Source: an uncultured Mordavella sp. (GTDB lineage: Bacteria > Bacillota > Clostridia > Lachnospirales > Lachnospiraceae). Taken from it: a stretch of DNA of 64,000 nucleotides. The translations under genes were made by a program, and so were the position numbers. Below, piece after piece: positions 7,509-16,972 of this stretch. The notes beneath the pieces are model-generated. The model made no database searches, had not been told where the DNA came from, and saw only the letters and a list, made by a program, of their open reading frames with translations. The first letter of the stretch is position 1. Every line of letters begins with the position of its first letter. The stretch lies in NCBI GenBank assembly GCA_902406105.1, contig CABPCP010000006.1, positions 1-64,000 of the forward strand. Direction: 5' to 3'.

Positions 7509-9083
7509 CTAATCAAGATCCACGAAATCTACTTTAAAGGTATCATCGTCTTCCATATGACCCCGTTTCTTTCTTGGCCTCTCTCCAAGCAGTTCATCCA
7601 GATCATCAATTGGAAGTTCATCCGCAAGTCCTTTGCCCGTATAACCCATCTCGTCTTCGTATGCTCCGGCTCCTTCATCATAGTCCAGATCCGACAGATC
7701 GTCATCCAGATCTGGCTCGCCAAAGTCATCTTCATCAAATTCATCATAATCATCTTCATCGAAATCGGTTTCCGCGTAATCCGACTCTGCAAAATCATCT
7801 TCTTCAAAATCCGCTTCTTCAAAATCCTCCTCGCCAAAGTCATCAAAGTCGTCTTCATCTTCCTTGGCCCGCCGTCCGAATCTGGATTTTTTTTCTTTCA
7901 CCGCTGGTTTGGCCGGCTCTTCCTCTTCCAGATCAATGCCGTACTCATCATACAGCTCATCGATTTCCGCGTTCCGATTATGCAGTTTTACAGCGATCAC
8001 GATCAAAATGATCAAAATGATCAGCGCCGCCAGGCCGCCAAGAATAAACAGCAGACTAAAATGATCATTTACAAAATTTCTCAGTCTGCCCAGCAGTGAA
8101 GAAGAGTCGCCCTGATCCTGGGAGCTGTCCGCCCCGTCTGACACCTGGAACCGCTGATAAGTATTCTCCGGCTGATCATACTGGTAATATCCGGTCTCGC
8201 CATTGCTGTTCATAGCGTACAATACATAAAAACCATCCCGTGTGGTATCCTGCCACACCGGGAAATCCTTCCCATTCAGAGTCAGATTTGCCTCCTGATA
8301 GGTAGAAGGAAGATTCACCTGAGAAGTATCGCTCAACACGATGATCGAAGTCGTATCAGATATCGTAATCTCTTCATAAGGAGAAAAAGTCGCGTTGTCC
8401 TGCGAGTACAGGAAGAAGTCTCCTGTTCCCTCGGAATCCAGCAGATACCCAAGAGTCGCCCCGCTGGTCTCATTTGTCACCATCTGACGCTGCTGCCCGT
8501 CCAGTTCCACCTGAGTCCTGGCATAGCCGCTTGGAATGTCCGCATCTGCAAACTCATCTGTCAGCGTATAGGTTGTCCCGTTTACTTCCACCTGGACATC
8601 CTCCGCGCTGGAAGACGATGTGGATGAACCTTCTGTGATCAGGGACGGATCTCCTTCCCCGATCTCCACCGCAGACTGCCCCTCAGTCATGGTCAATGTG
8701 GAGCCGTCATCAGAAGAAACCGTCGCGCTGGAAATCCCGATCTCTGTCGTTCCTTCCTGCAGGGCCTGGAAGGTCATAGTAAATGTAAGCTCCGATGAAC
8801 TTCCAGATCCGCTGTATGTTAAGGCTCCATCGCCGTCCGCGGTCACGCCGTCTCCCGAATCAAACCTTAGATATGAACTGTCATAGGTCAGACTGATTTC
8901 TACATCTCCTACATTTCCGGAAGTAGACCTTACCGCGCAGGTCACCTCTACCATAGCGCCTACCGTTGTCTGCGGATCTGTAAAAGAGATCCGTCCGTCT
9001 TCCGCGTGAGCCACCATAGAAAAGCATGGGATACACAGACATAGGCTCATAAACATAATACCGATTTTTTTGATTATCTTCAT
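7509..9083 (-). CDS. Membrane-anchored cohesin-domain protein with acidic cytoplasmic tail
   Basis: A 524-aa protein. A signal peptide ends near VAHAED (about 28), then a cohesin-like beta-sandwich (30-142) begins ISFTDPQTTVGAMVEV, the classical type-I cohesin opening. A Ser-rich linker (150-162) and a second extracellular region (165-315, unassigned) follow. A single membrane helix (about 342-366) leads to a strongly acidic tail (380-524) dominated by D/E with repeated DxxD/EEDF patterns. In cellulosomes cohesins bind dockerins, but no dockerin protein is seen here; cohesin folds also occur in non-cellulosomal surface proteins. The ribosome site AGAGG lies upstream of the ATG. A terminator at 7422-7465 and a promoter at 9127-9155 make it monocistronic. 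Confidence 0.75.
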   Translation of the reverse strand: MKIIKKIGIMFMSLCLCIPCFSMVAHAEDGRISFTDPQTTVGAMVEVTCAVRSTSGNVGDVEISLTYDSSYLRFDSGDGVTADGDGALTYSGSGSSSELTFTMTFQALQEGTTEIGISSATVSSDDGSTLTMTEGQSAVEIGEGDPSLITEGSSTSSSSAEDVQVEVNGTTYTLTDEFADADIPSGYARTQVELDGQQRQMVTNETSGATLGYLLDSEGTGDFFLYSQDNATFSPYEEITISDTTSIIVLSDTSQVNLPSTYQEANLTLNGKDFPVWQDTTRDGFYVLYAMNSNGETGYYQYDQPENTYQRFQVSDGADSSQDQGDSSSLLGRLRNFVNDHFSLLFILGGLAALIILIILIVIAVKLHNRNAEIDELYDEYGIDLEEEEPAKPAVKEKKSRFGRRAKEDEDDFDDFGEEDFEEADFEEDDFAESDYAETDFDEDDYDEFDEDDFGEPDLDDDLSDLDYDEGAGAYEDEMGYTGKGLADELPIDDLDELLGERPRKKRGHMEDDDTFKVDFVDLD

Positions 9084-9126
9084 GGTTTTTTCCTCTTTCT
9101 TCCGTGAATCTTTTACATAATACGTT

Positions 9127-9155
9127 ATTTTACCATATATGACGGAATTTTACAA
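9127..9155 (-). promoter_or_regulatory. Promoter of the cohesin-domain gene
   Basis: Minus strand TTGTAA (9150-9155), 17-nt spacer, TAAAAT (9127-9132), about 45 nt before the ATG at 9083. Confidence 0.6.
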
Positions 9156-9168
9156 AATTTTACTCGTC

Positions 9169-10356
9169 TTACTCCGATCCTTCTTCAGACTTCTCTGTAA
9201 TAACCGGCGTATCGGAGGTATCCGTCTCCCCATCCTCTGTCTCTTCTGTCCCTTCCTCTTCCGTCTGATCATAATCAGCTGTACGGACCACACCTGTCAA
9301 ATAAGAAATATCATTCGAAATCTGCTCGATTGTATCAGAGACTCCCGTTTTCGTCTCTTTCGGATACAAAAATTCATGCAGCTGCTCTACATTTTCCTTC
9401 AGCCCGACCGGAACCACTACACTGCCTGCCTTTTCGTATGTAATTCCGTCTGTTTTATCAAAAGGAAATCCTGTACTGTCTCCAAGCTCATACTCCGTCA
9501 TGCCGGCGGCCAGCCCTATGATCTCATTCAATCCAAAGCTGGTAGACACCTGCGGGAATACCGTGTCAATGATCTCGTTGATCGTTCCCAGATTTGTATG
9601 GATGACCTTTTCAAACAGCTTCTCGACCACCAGACGCTGTCTTTCCGTCCTGGTGTAATCGCCTCCCGCCGTGGAACGTATTCTAGCGTAAGTTACAGCT
9701 TGTGTACCGTCCAGATGCTGTTCTCCCGCATGACTGATAAGATCCTGTTCTGTACCTGCCACCTCAGCGGTTTCCCACATATATTCATTGATCTCATCTA
9801 CTTCTTCTTCTTTGATCTCAATATCTATTCCGCCCAGCAGATCGATGGTATCGACAAGAGCTTTAAAATCAACGGTCACATAATCTTCAATATCCAGATC
9901 CAGATTTTTATTCAGCATATTGATCGCTTCCTTAGGACCGCCGTGAAAGTACGCATAATTCGCTTTATTATATTTTTGATCCATCTGCTGCAAAAGCGTA
10001 TCCCGGTAAATGGATGCCATCCGTATCTCTTTTGTCTGGTTATCAATCGATACAATGATCATAGTATCCGCATGGGTTCCTTCTTCCAGCTGTCCGTCTC
10101 TGGAGTCTCCTCCAAACAGGGCGATCGTTGTATATCCCTCTTTCTCTGCCCCTTCGTTGATCTCGATATCTTCTGTATCTATCGCCACCGTTTGGAATTT
10201 ATCGTATTTAGCCATCACATATGCTGTTCCCAGCAGCATTACCAAAATAATGACTTCAAAAGCAAGAAGAATAGCTCTTTTCCGCCTTCTGTTTCTTCGC
10301 TTTTTCCTCATTTTTGCCGCCTGCACGGATTTTAGCTGCTTCTTTTTTTTCGCCAT
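9169..10356 (-). CDS. LytR-CpsA-Psr family glycopolymer ligase (first copy)
   Basis: LCP proteins move undecaprenyl-linked teichoic acid or capsule chains onto peptidoglycan or proteins, outside the membrane. This 395-aa copy has a very basic N-terminus, one membrane helix (about 32-52) and the LCP domain. Visible motifs are ALFGGDSRDG, HADTMIIVSID, IRMASIYRDTLL and ARIRSTAGGDYTRTERQR, whose Arg and Asp residues bind the pyrophosphate and Mg in this family. The Thr/Glu-rich tail is short. The start at 10356 has GTGAGG 6 nt upstream. A weak promoter (TTGCTT-17-TAAGAT on the minus strand) lies in the 72-nt gap after glf, so it may be read alone or with the upstream unit. Confidence 0.92.
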   Translation of the reverse strand: MAKKKKQLKSVQAAKMRKKRRNRRRKRAILLAFEVIILVMLLGTAYVMAKYDKFQTVAIDTEDIEINEGAEKEGYTTIALFGGDSRDGQLEEGTHADTMIIVSIDNQTKEIRMASIYRDTLLQQMDQKYNKANYAYFHGGPKEAINMLNKNLDLDIEDYVTVDFKALVDTIDLLGGIDIEIKEEEVDEINEYMWETAEVAGTEQDLISHAGEQHLDGTQAVTYARIRSTAGGDYTRTERQRLVVEKLFEKVIHTNLGTINEIIDTVFPQVSTSFGLNEIIGLAAGMTEYELGDSTGFPFDKTDGITYEKAGSVVVPVGLKENVEQLHEFLYPKETKTGVSDTIEQISNDISYLTGVVRTADYDQTEEEGTEETEDGETDTSDTPVITEKSEEGSE

Positions 10357-10428
10357 GATCAGCCTCACTTTTTCTATGGTCTAAAAAATATCTACAACAT
10401 CTTACTATACTCTGTCGAAAAAAGCAAC

Positions 10429-11526
10429 TTATTTCAGCTCTTTTTCGACGCACTCCAATGCTTCCGCCACTACATGATGCATGTCATAGTACTTATATTT
10501 CCCTAATCTTCCGCCGAAGATCACATTCTTTTCTTTGGCAGTCTCTTTCTCGTATTTCTGATAAAGCAGGTTGTTTTTCGCGTCATTTACCGGATAATAA
10601 GGCTCATCGCCCTTTTTCCAGGCCGCGGAATACTCTCTGGAGATTACCGTCTTTTCCTGGGTTCCAAACTCAAAATGCTTATGTTCTATGATACGTGTGT
10701 AAGGGACTTCATATTCTGTATAATTCACGACCGCATTGCCCTGATAATTGTCTTCATCCAGAATTTCCGTCTCAAACCTTACCGACCGGTATTCCAGCTC
10801 GCCAAATTTATAATCAAAATAGGCGTCCACCGGACCGGTATATACCACTTTCTCACACAGGCTGTCCAATTCCGCTTTGTTTTCAAGATAATCCGTATTC
10901 AGCCTTACCTCAATGCCGTCCAGCATTTTTTCAATGATCTTCGTATATCCTCCGATCGGAATTCCCTGGTACAGATCGTTAAAATAATTGTTGTCATAGA
11001 TCAAACGGACCGGCAGTCTTTTTATAATCTCCGGCGGAAGTTCCGTCGCTCTGCGTCCCCACTGTTTCTCCGTATAACCTTTTACTAATTTTTCATAAAT
11101 ATCTTTTCCTACCAGATTGATCGCCTGCTCTTCCAAGTTCTTTGGCGTCTCCACTCCATACATCCGAATCTGTTCTTCTATCTTCGCTTTCGCTTCTTTT
11201 GGCGTGACAACCCCCCACATTTTATTAAATGTATTCATATTAAACGGCATATTATAGATCTCCCCTTTATAATATGCCACCGGGCTGTTGGTATAACGGT
11301 TAAATTCTGCAAAATTCTGCATATACTCCCATACCCGCTTATTGCTGGTATGGAAAATATGGGCGCCGTATTGATGCACCTGGATTCCTTCGACCTCTCT
11401 TGTATAGATATTTCCTCCGATATGGCCCCGCTTCTCTACCACCAGACATTTTTTCCCTGCCTTCTTTGCCTCATAAGCAAACACAGCGCCAAACAATCCC
11501 GATCCTACGATCAAATAATCAAACAT
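10429..11526 (-). CDS. glf: UDP-galactopyranose mutase
   Basis: Flavoenzyme converting UDP-galactopyranose to UDP-galactofuranose, the donor for Galf in surface polymers. The 365-aa product has the FAD-binding start YLIVGSGLFGAVFAYEA, the motif KRGHIGGNIYTREVEGIQVH, and the family markers GAHIFHTS, YTEKQWG and RLPVR with the flavin-site segment NNYFNDLYQGIPIGGYT. The C-terminal FGGRLGKYKYYDMH is also conserved. Four bases separate it from the flippase gene, which makes it the last gene of the tarI-tarJ-GT-wzx-glf unit. Confidence 0.96.
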   Translation of the reverse strand: MFDYLIVGSGLFGAVFAYEAKKAGKKCLVVEKRGHIGGNIYTREVEGIQVHQYGAHIFHTSNKRVWEYMQNFAEFNRYTNSPVAYYKGEIYNMPFNMNTFNKMWGVVTPKEAKAKIEEQIRMYGVETPKNLEEQAINLVGKDIYEKLVKGYTEKQWGRRATELPPEIIKRLPVRLIYDNNYFNDLYQGIPIGGYTKIIEKMLDGIEVRLNTDYLENKAELDSLCEKVVYTGPVDAYFDYKFGELEYRSVRFETEILDEDNYQGNAVVNYTEYEVPYTRIIEHKHFEFGTQEKTVISREYSAAWKKGDEPYYPVNDAKNNLLYQKYEKETAKEKNVIFGGRLGKYKYYDMHHVVAEALECVEKELK

Positions 11527-11529
11527 TTT

Positions 11530-13050
11530 TTACTTTCCTTTCTGAATTATATTTTGAAAACGCTGAAATAATTTTTGAAATTCTTTTGGTTCGCACAAAT
11601 AGTTGATCACACCCAGACTGACTGCCGCTGCCGCAAATACAGCAGCGCCATATAAGCCCCATATCCAGAAGGAAGTCATCTGCCGCGGAACAAAATGTAT
11701 TCCGCTTCCGATCAAAACCGCAGATACACACCCATTTCTAAGTATTCTGTAAAGGGTAGTCTTTCCGGTACCTCCCACCAAATATCGGCTGTTATAGATC
11801 ATAATTTCCACCGACCGATAACCATAAGAACACACCGTCCCAAAAAGCACGCCATTCATCCCGTATTTCCAAATCAACGCCAGCGAAACAACAATATTGA
11901 TCACCGCCTCCAGCACCGCCTGATGTCTGGTTTCACGGAAATGTCCTGCGGCGCAGATGATCGTCAATCCAGGAATCCTGATATTCTGAAGCAGTACGAT
12001 CAATGTAAACAGCACTGCTGAAACAGGTCTGATATAGTCTGTATCTGTAACGTTTAACGTGTATACCGCAATAAACGGAAGGATAAGTATCCACACACAG
12101 ATAAAAATACCGAAGACCACCATCATATACACATATTCATAACTGGAAAAGCTCTGCTTTAGCACTTCTTTCTCTTTTTTGGAGATTACTTCGCCAAAAC
12201 CTGCTGTCAATCCGTTGGAGAAAGAGTTCAGGAAGAGATTGACCGCGTAAACCACCATATTGTAAGTTCCATATACACTGACCTCTAAAAGGGATCTGCT
12301 TCCCAGACAGATCGTCAGAAGCGCTACGTCCGTGTTATTTACGATCACTCCTACTACCTGGTGGAGCAGCGCGGCATTTTTCTGCTTCAGTCTGTCCATC
12401 TTAGCCGGCACATGATAGTCAACTTCTTTATAATGCTTTCTTACATAAGCTCTCACAAAGAAAAACCGCAGAATATATACCAGAGTCGCCGCCGCTTTTA
12501 CGATCAATACATTTGCGTGCTGAGCGATCAAAAGGATCGTCACCAGCATATTCAAAATCGTTCCAAACGCCTGGATATAAGAGACAACATATCCTCTCTG
12601 GTCTGCCGTCAGCAAAACTTTGTATTTGCCAAGGCAGAAATAGTCCACCAGCGTACTGCTGGCCAGAATCAGGATCATTGTCCTTACCAGGGAGGCGCTT
12701 AACTGCTGGGTGATCAGATATGGATAGATCAGGGCCAGTCCTGCTGTCAGCGCGCCAAACAGATAACCAGAACGATTATAAAATCTGCGGGACGCCGACA
12801 AAACGCCATTGATTTCTTCCTGGTCATGATTCGCCAGAGGAGTATACAGCGCCACCAGGGACGCGGTTCCAATCCCGGCCTCCGCAAGGCCAAGATAGAC
12901 CAGAAACTGATTGATGGATGTCACCATGCCGTTTATATTTGAACCATATTCCTGCAGGAAAAACCTGGGAAGAATAATTCCCGACAAAAAAACGACGCCC
13001 TGCAGAAAAATACTGGCGATCATATTTTTTGCTGCCTGTCTGCTTCTCAT
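11530..13050 (-). CDS. Wzx-type polysaccharide flippase (first copy)
   Basis: A 506-aa integral membrane protein of the MATE/MVF polysaccharide-exporter superfamily that turns lipid-linked oligosaccharide across the membrane. It begins with the typical basic N-terminus and FLQGVVFLSGIILPRFFLQ, and has about 12-14 hydrophobic segments with charged loops between. It abuts the GT4 gene (2 nt) and glf (3 nt), so it most likely serves the Galf/ribitol-phosphate polymer of this block. Substrate cannot be read from sequence. Confidence 0.88.
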   Translation of the reverse strand: MRSRQAAKNMIASIFLQGVVFLSGIILPRFFLQEYGSNINGMVTSINQFLVYLGLAEAGIGTASLVALYTPLANHDQEEINGVLSASRRFYNRSGYLFGALTAGLALIYPYLITQQLSASLVRTMILILASSTLVDYFCLGKYKVLLTADQRGYVVSYIQAFGTILNMLVTILLIAQHANVLIVKAAATLVYILRFFFVRAYVRKHYKEVDYHVPAKMDRLKQKNAALLHQVVGVIVNNTDVALLTICLGSRSLLEVSVYGTYNMVVYAVNLFLNSFSNGLTAGFGEVISKKEKEVLKQSFSSYEYVYMMVVFGIFICVWILILPFIAVYTLNVTDTDYIRPVSAVLFTLIVLLQNIRIPGLTIICAAGHFRETRHQAVLEAVINIVVSLALIWKYGMNGVLFGTVCSYGYRSVEIMIYNSRYLVGGTGKTTLYRILRNGCVSAVLIGSGIHFVPRQMTSFWIWGLYGAAVFAAAAVSLGVINYLCEPKEFQKLFQRFQNIIQKGK

Positions 13051-13051
13051 A

Positions 13052-14128
13052 CTATTCTTCTATCACCTTTATCCATTCTTTCAGAATCTCTTTCTTACTG
13101 AATTTTTCTCTCCGCCCCCCATACTGGGCAAATGTTCTCCGCAGTTCTTCATTCTGGATCAATTCCTCAATCCGTTTCCCCATAACCTGCAGATCATAGG
13201 GTGGAATCAAGAATCCGTTTTTCCCATCTTCGATGATCTCATTTGGCCCCGTCTCGATATCAAAACTAACCATTGGTATCCCCAGAGCAAGAGCCTCCAG
13301 CAGCACGATGGGCAAGCCTTCACGGTAAGAAGTCAGGACAAGAAACGCATATTCCGGATACAGTTGATAGGCATTTTTTACATTCCCTTTCAGACAAACC
13401 TGATTTTCCAAACCTGCCTCTTGAATTTTTTCCGAAATCTCATCAAACGTCTCTCCCGTTCCATAGATATCCCAGCTCCACTGAGGATATTTAGGGAGTA
13501 TTTCTTCCGCCACCTTCACCAGCAAGTCATATCCCTTTTCTTTTCCAAATCGTCCTACCGACAAGATTTTGCGGCTCTGCGGACGATATTCTTGCCTTTG
13601 ACTGATGATTTCGTCTTCCACCCAGTTATAGATCCTCTGTACTTTCTCAGGCTTCAGATGAAATTTCTCCACATAATCCTTCTGAGTCTTATCAGTCAAA
13701 ACCACGACTTTATGAGCGCAAAACGCATCCCAGAACCGTATCGCCGTTATATCCTTCTGGCGCCATTGATTCATCAATCCTCCATGGTCACAGTAAACAT
13801 ACTTTGCTTTCGTAAAAAAACGGGCAAAAGAAACCACCAGCGCAGGGTAATTTCCCATCAGAAGGATCACATCTATTTTTTCTTTCTTCACAAAGCGGAT
13901 AAAGGCAGGCACACAGCTCTTTATCATTCCCCTAAGCCTGTTTTCCCCTTGTACCCCTTCCGTAAAACGAACCCTCTTATCCAATGTGTACGCACAGGGT
14001 CCGGTGTGATTGATTTCAAAAATATATACGGCATGATCTTCACAAAAAGCATTCGCCAGGGATGCGGTCACACACTCTACGCCGCCGGTAACTGCCATAT
14101 CAAAATCTACCAGACAAATTCGTTTCAT
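13052..14128 (-). CDS. Glycosyltransferase family 4
   Basis: A 358-aa GT-B enzyme. The N-terminal acceptor domain begins ICLVDFDMAVTGGVECVT with a glycine loop. The donor domain contains SVGRFGKEKGYDLLV (about residue 187) and the E-x7-E region SYREGLPIVLLEALALGIP, followed by GPNEIIEDGKNGFLIP, all diagnostic of GT4. It is expected to add one sugar to the lipid-linked unit at the cytosolic face. Donor and linkage are unknown. Confidence 0.9.
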   Translation of the reverse strand: MKRICLVDFDMAVTGGVECVTASLANAFCEDHAVYIFEINHTGPCAYTLDKRVRFTEGVQGENRLRGMIKSCVPAFIRFVKKEKIDVILLMGNYPALVVSFARFFTKAKYVYCDHGGLMNQWRQKDITAIRFWDAFCAHKVVVLTDKTQKDYVEKFHLKPEKVQRIYNWVEDEIISQRQEYRPQSRKILSVGRFGKEKGYDLLVKVAEEILPKYPQWSWDIYGTGETFDEISEKIQEAGLENQVCLKGNVKNAYQLYPEYAFLVLTSYREGLPIVLLEALALGIPMVSFDIETGPNEIIEDGKNGFLIPPYDLQVMGKRIEELIQNEELRRTFAQYGGRREKFSKKEILKEWIKVIEE

Positions 14129-14136
14129 TCTTTCAC

Positions 14137-15117
14137 CTACGAAAATATACTCTTATTCTTCCGCTCATTCATCCGGATCATCCAGCGGTACAGCCTTACA
14201 TTCAATAATAATGCCGCCGCTCCGATTTTTCTTGCCTTATGAAAATAAGGACTCCGGAGGATCCGAAATGTGTTTCGTTTTAAAAAGGTTCTTACCTTTG
14301 GAAACTCTCGGATCTTTCTATAATCTTCTTCCTGCAGCATTCGGTCCAAAATCGAAAAATACGCCCATGTCAGCTTAAACTCCGCTTGCGGGAGAATCGA
14401 AGGATATTTATCCCGAACCACTTTCAATGTTTCTTCATACGTATGAATAAACATCATTGCTCTGGAATCAAATTTTTGAGTCGTAATGCTGTTCTGGCGA
14501 TGCACATAATAATATAACGGCGTTGTGTCTACGCAGACATTTTTTATTTCCTGCATAAGCTCTGTATGAAAGACTACATCTTCATAGAAAATCCCTACTG
14601 GAAATCGAACTTTTTGAAAAATCCAAGAACAATACAATTTGTTACATGGACTTCCAGGAATCTTTTCTCCCAGAAGGAGCAGACCAAATGCCTCTTCCGC
14701 CGGCGCGAGAAAAGTCTCTATTCTATCATACTGAGGGGTTTGTTTCTGCTGGAAAACATTATATACCCCGCAGGACGCCACGTCAGCTCCGCTTCGCGTT
14801 ATATTTTCATAAAGCACTTCCAGCATGCGGGCGTCAATATAGTCATCGCTGTCGACAAATGCTATGTATTTCCCTTGAGCAAGATTAACTCCATAGTTTC
14901 TAGCCTGTCCAGCCCCACCATTTTCCTGCCGTACATAGCGCACTCGTTTATCCTCTTGTGCATATCGCCTGCAGATTTCTCCGCTTCCGTCTCCCGATCC
15001 ATCATCGATCAGAATAACCTCAAAATCCCGGAATGTCTGGCTCAAAATAGAATCCAGGCATTTCTCCAAATATTTCTCTACATTATAAACCGGGACGATC
15101 ACACTTATCAAAGGCAT
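14137..15117 (-). CDS. Glycosyltransferase family 2
   Basis: A 326-aa GT-A enzyme. It opens SVIVPVYNVEKYLEKCLDS, has the nucleotide-binding IDDGSGDGS and the metal-binding VDSDDYID near residue 90. FYEDVVFHTELM is the usual acceptor-side segment. The C-terminal 100 residues are basic, with no clear membrane helix. It sits between TarJ-like and GT4 genes in the same operon. Sugar specificity is not readable. Confidence 0.9.
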   Translation of the reverse strand: MPLISVIVPVYNVEKYLEKCLDSILSQTFRDFEVILIDDGSGDGSGEICRRYAQEDKRVRYVRQENGGAGQARNYGVNLAQGKYIAFVDSDDYIDARMLEVLYENITRSGADVASCGVYNVFQQKQTPQYDRIETFLAPAEEAFGLLLLGEKIPGSPCNKLYCSWIFQKVRFPVGIFYEDVVFHTELMQEIKNVCVDTTPLYYYVHRQNSITTQKFDSRAMMFIHTYEETLKVVRDKYPSILPQAEFKLTWAYFSILDRMLQEEDYRKIREFPKVRTFLKRNTFRILRSPYFHKARKIGAAALLLNVRLYRWMIRMNERKNKSIFS

Positions 15118-15127
15118 GATTTACTCC

Positions 15128-16141
15128 TTATAATCCCCATTCAAAGACGGTCTTGAACGGTGTACTTAAATCCGTTTGGAATACTCTATGGATATCTTCG
15201 ATGGAAGCCACCTTTCTATCTTGATAGATGATCAACTCCAGCCGTCTCTGAAACCTTGCTTCCCGCATATAGCCCACCGCCGTTTCAAAATCTTTCCTTC
15301 CCGACCGGCTGCTTCCCACCACGATCAATCCTTTTTCCAACACATCTCTTGTATTTATGGCAATCTTATTCTCACTAACTCCCATCAGCATAACTGTCCC
15401 TTGGGGATTGATCAAACGGATGATATCATCGATCGCATAATAACTTCCGTCACCGCCGCAGCACTCAAAAGCATGATCCACCGATAGTGTCTTCGGAAGA
15501 TTTTCTCTAAGGTAGGCTTCATCCGCGAAAGAAAAATAGGAAAGTTTTGAAGGATTTTTCCCAATCACTACCAGTTTGCTCTGAGGGAATTCTCGTTTTA
15601 GAAGATTCGCCACAACAAACGCAAGACTCCCGTCTCCCCAGATTCCAATCCGGTTTCTCTGGCTGTGAGCCATCCCCTTAAATCGACGGATGCTGTGGGC
15701 CGCCACACTGACAAATTCCATCACCGCGGCTACTCGTTCCGCAATCCCTTCACAGGAAACCACTCTGTCCGCCGGCAGGCCAATATACTCCCGCATAAAA
15801 CCATCTCTTCCGCTGGACAAAAACTGCGCCCCTCTGGCATAGTTTTCCATGATTTCGCTGTTTTCCTCACCAGGAACATTTGGAATCATTACCACTTTCT
15901 GTCCCGGTCTATATACCCCGGTCGCATCTGACAAAACCTCTCCGCAGCATTCATGGATCAATGCCATGGGAAGTTTCCGTTCCATAACTTCTCTTTGGCG
16001 CTGGCCGGTGTAATATCTTTGGTCCGCATGACAGATCGACATGTATCTTGGCTTTATAATCACTTCTTCCTTAAACGGGAATTCCTCATATTTTACAGAA
16101 AAGGTTCTTGGCGCAGCCAATTGGTAAACATAGTTAATCAA
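15128..16141 (-). CDS. tarJ: TarJ-like ribulose-5-phosphate reductase (zinc alcohol dehydrogenase family)
   Basis: A 337-aa medium-chain dehydrogenase. Together with TarI-type enzymes it makes ribitol 5-phosphate, then CDP-ribitol. A zinc-site Cys lies in MSICHADQRYYTGQR, and LIHECCGEVL follows; the nucleotide-binding domain is around IGIWGDGSLAFVVANLL. It lacks the GHE form of ordinary alcohol dehydrogenases and matches the TarJ pattern instead. Its start lies inside the end of the tarI-like gene (8-nt overlap), which strongly supports the pair. The exact polyol (ribitol or another pentitol) is inferred from family. Confidence 0.85.
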   Translation of the reverse strand: MINYVYQLAAPRTFSVKYEEFPFKEEVIIKPRYMSICHADQRYYTGQRQREVMERKLPMALIHECCGEVLSDATGVYRPGQKVVMIPNVPGEENSEIMENYARGAQFLSSGRDGFMREYIGLPADRVVSCEGIAERVAAVMEFVSVAAHSIRRFKGMAHSQRNRIGIWGDGSLAFVVANLLKREFPQSKLVVIGKNPSKLSYFSFADEAYLRENLPKTLSVDHAFECCGGDGSYYAIDDIIRLINPQGTVMLMGVSENKIAINTRDVLEKGLIVVGSSRSGRKDFETAVGYMREARFQRRLELIIYQDRKVASIEDIHRVFQTDLSTPFKTVFEWGL

Positions 16142-16850
16142 TGATCTTTCCTCCGACCATAGCTTGAGCGATCTTGTAGTCGCTTACTGTGGTTATCTTC
16201 AGATTTGACGGTTCCCCCTTTACCAAGCTCACCCTGTGATTCCGCACAACGGCCATCTTACATGCATCTGTCAAGATTGCCTTTTCATTCTCTCCCAGGG
16301 ATTCATACAACTCCTTCAAAAGACGGATCTGAAAACTCTGAGGCGTCTGGCCCTGATACATCCGGTCTCTTACTGGAATTTCAGCAATACTCTCTCCATC
16401 CTCTGAAACCACAATAGTATCCGTAGCCGGGATCACCGTATCGCACACCTGAAATTTTTGAACGGCTTCTATATTGTCTTCCAGGATTCTGGAGGTTACA
16501 AAAGGCCTGACCGAATCATGCGTGATGATATAATGCTCTTCACTTTCTCCATAGTCTTTTTCAATAGCGGCGACAATATTCATGATCGTTTCATTTCTGT
16601 CATGTCCGCCTTCTACAATATGCACATTCTCTTTCCGTATACCAATATATTTCTCTACCAGATCTTCCATATGAAGCACCCAATTGGGATGGACCCCAAT
16701 GTAGACCTGATCCATCCTGGGACAAAGCAAAAATTTTTCCAATGTATGGATCACCATTGGTTTGCTTCCCAAGTCCAGGAACTGTTTGGGCATGTCCGCC
16801 ATATTCATCCGGGTGCCTGTCCCTCCTGCCAAAATACCGCCAAATATCAT
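16134..16850 (-). CDS. tarI: TarI/IspD-type cytidylyltransferase, probable CTP:ribitol-5-phosphate
   Basis: A 238-aa cytidylyltransferase. N-terminal GGILAGGTGTRMNMADMPKQF is the CTP-binding loop shared by IspD and TarI; THDSVRPFVTSRI and ATDTIVVS are also family motifs. Overlap with the TarJ-like reductase argues for TarI rather than IspD. The product CDP-ribitol would feed a ribitol-phosphate transferase, for which LicD at 20471 is the candidate. An own promoter lies at 16894-16922 and an AGGAGAG ribosome site precedes the ATG. Confidence 0.88.
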   Translation of the reverse strand: MIFGGILAGGTGTRMNMADMPKQFLDLGSKPMVIHTLEKFLLCPRMDQVYIGVHPNWVLHMEDLVEKYIGIRKENVHIVEGGHDRNETIMNIVAAIEKDYGESEEHYIITHDSVRPFVTSRILEDNIEAVQKFQVCDTVIPATDTIVVSEDGESIAEIPVRDRMYQGQTPQSFQIRLLKELYESLGENEKAILTDACKMAVVRNHRVSLVKGEPSNLKITTVSDYKIAQAMVGGKIID

Positions 16851-16893
16851 GATTTTCTCTCCTATTTTACAAAAGGTTTACATATCTTTTGCT

Positions 16894-16922
16894 ATTATAC
16901 CAAATTTCCCGTTTTCCTACAA
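16894..16922 (-). promoter_or_regulatory. Promoter of the tarI-tarJ-GT-wzx-glf unit
   Basis: Minus strand TTGTAG (16917-16922), 17-nt spacer, TATAAT (16894-16899), with an extended TGG just before the -10; about 45 nt before the tarI start. Confidence 0.75.
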
Positions 16923-16938
16923 CCCAGGCCAAAGCATA

Positions 16939-16958
16939 AGGCATGGTCTCCCATGCCT
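16939..16958 (-). terminator. Hairpin after glmS
   Basis: 8-bp stem AGGCATGG / CCATGCCT with a 4-nt loop, 15 nt after the glmS stop. The tract that follows (TATGCTTTGG on the minus strand) is only weakly T-rich. Confidence 0.55.
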
Positions 16959-16972
16959 CATCTATCTCCTTT

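Noticed and set aside
12911-14242. Long plus-strand ORF opposite the Wzx and GT4 genes
   Set aside because: It runs across the junction of two well-supported minus-strand genes and has no recognisable motif.
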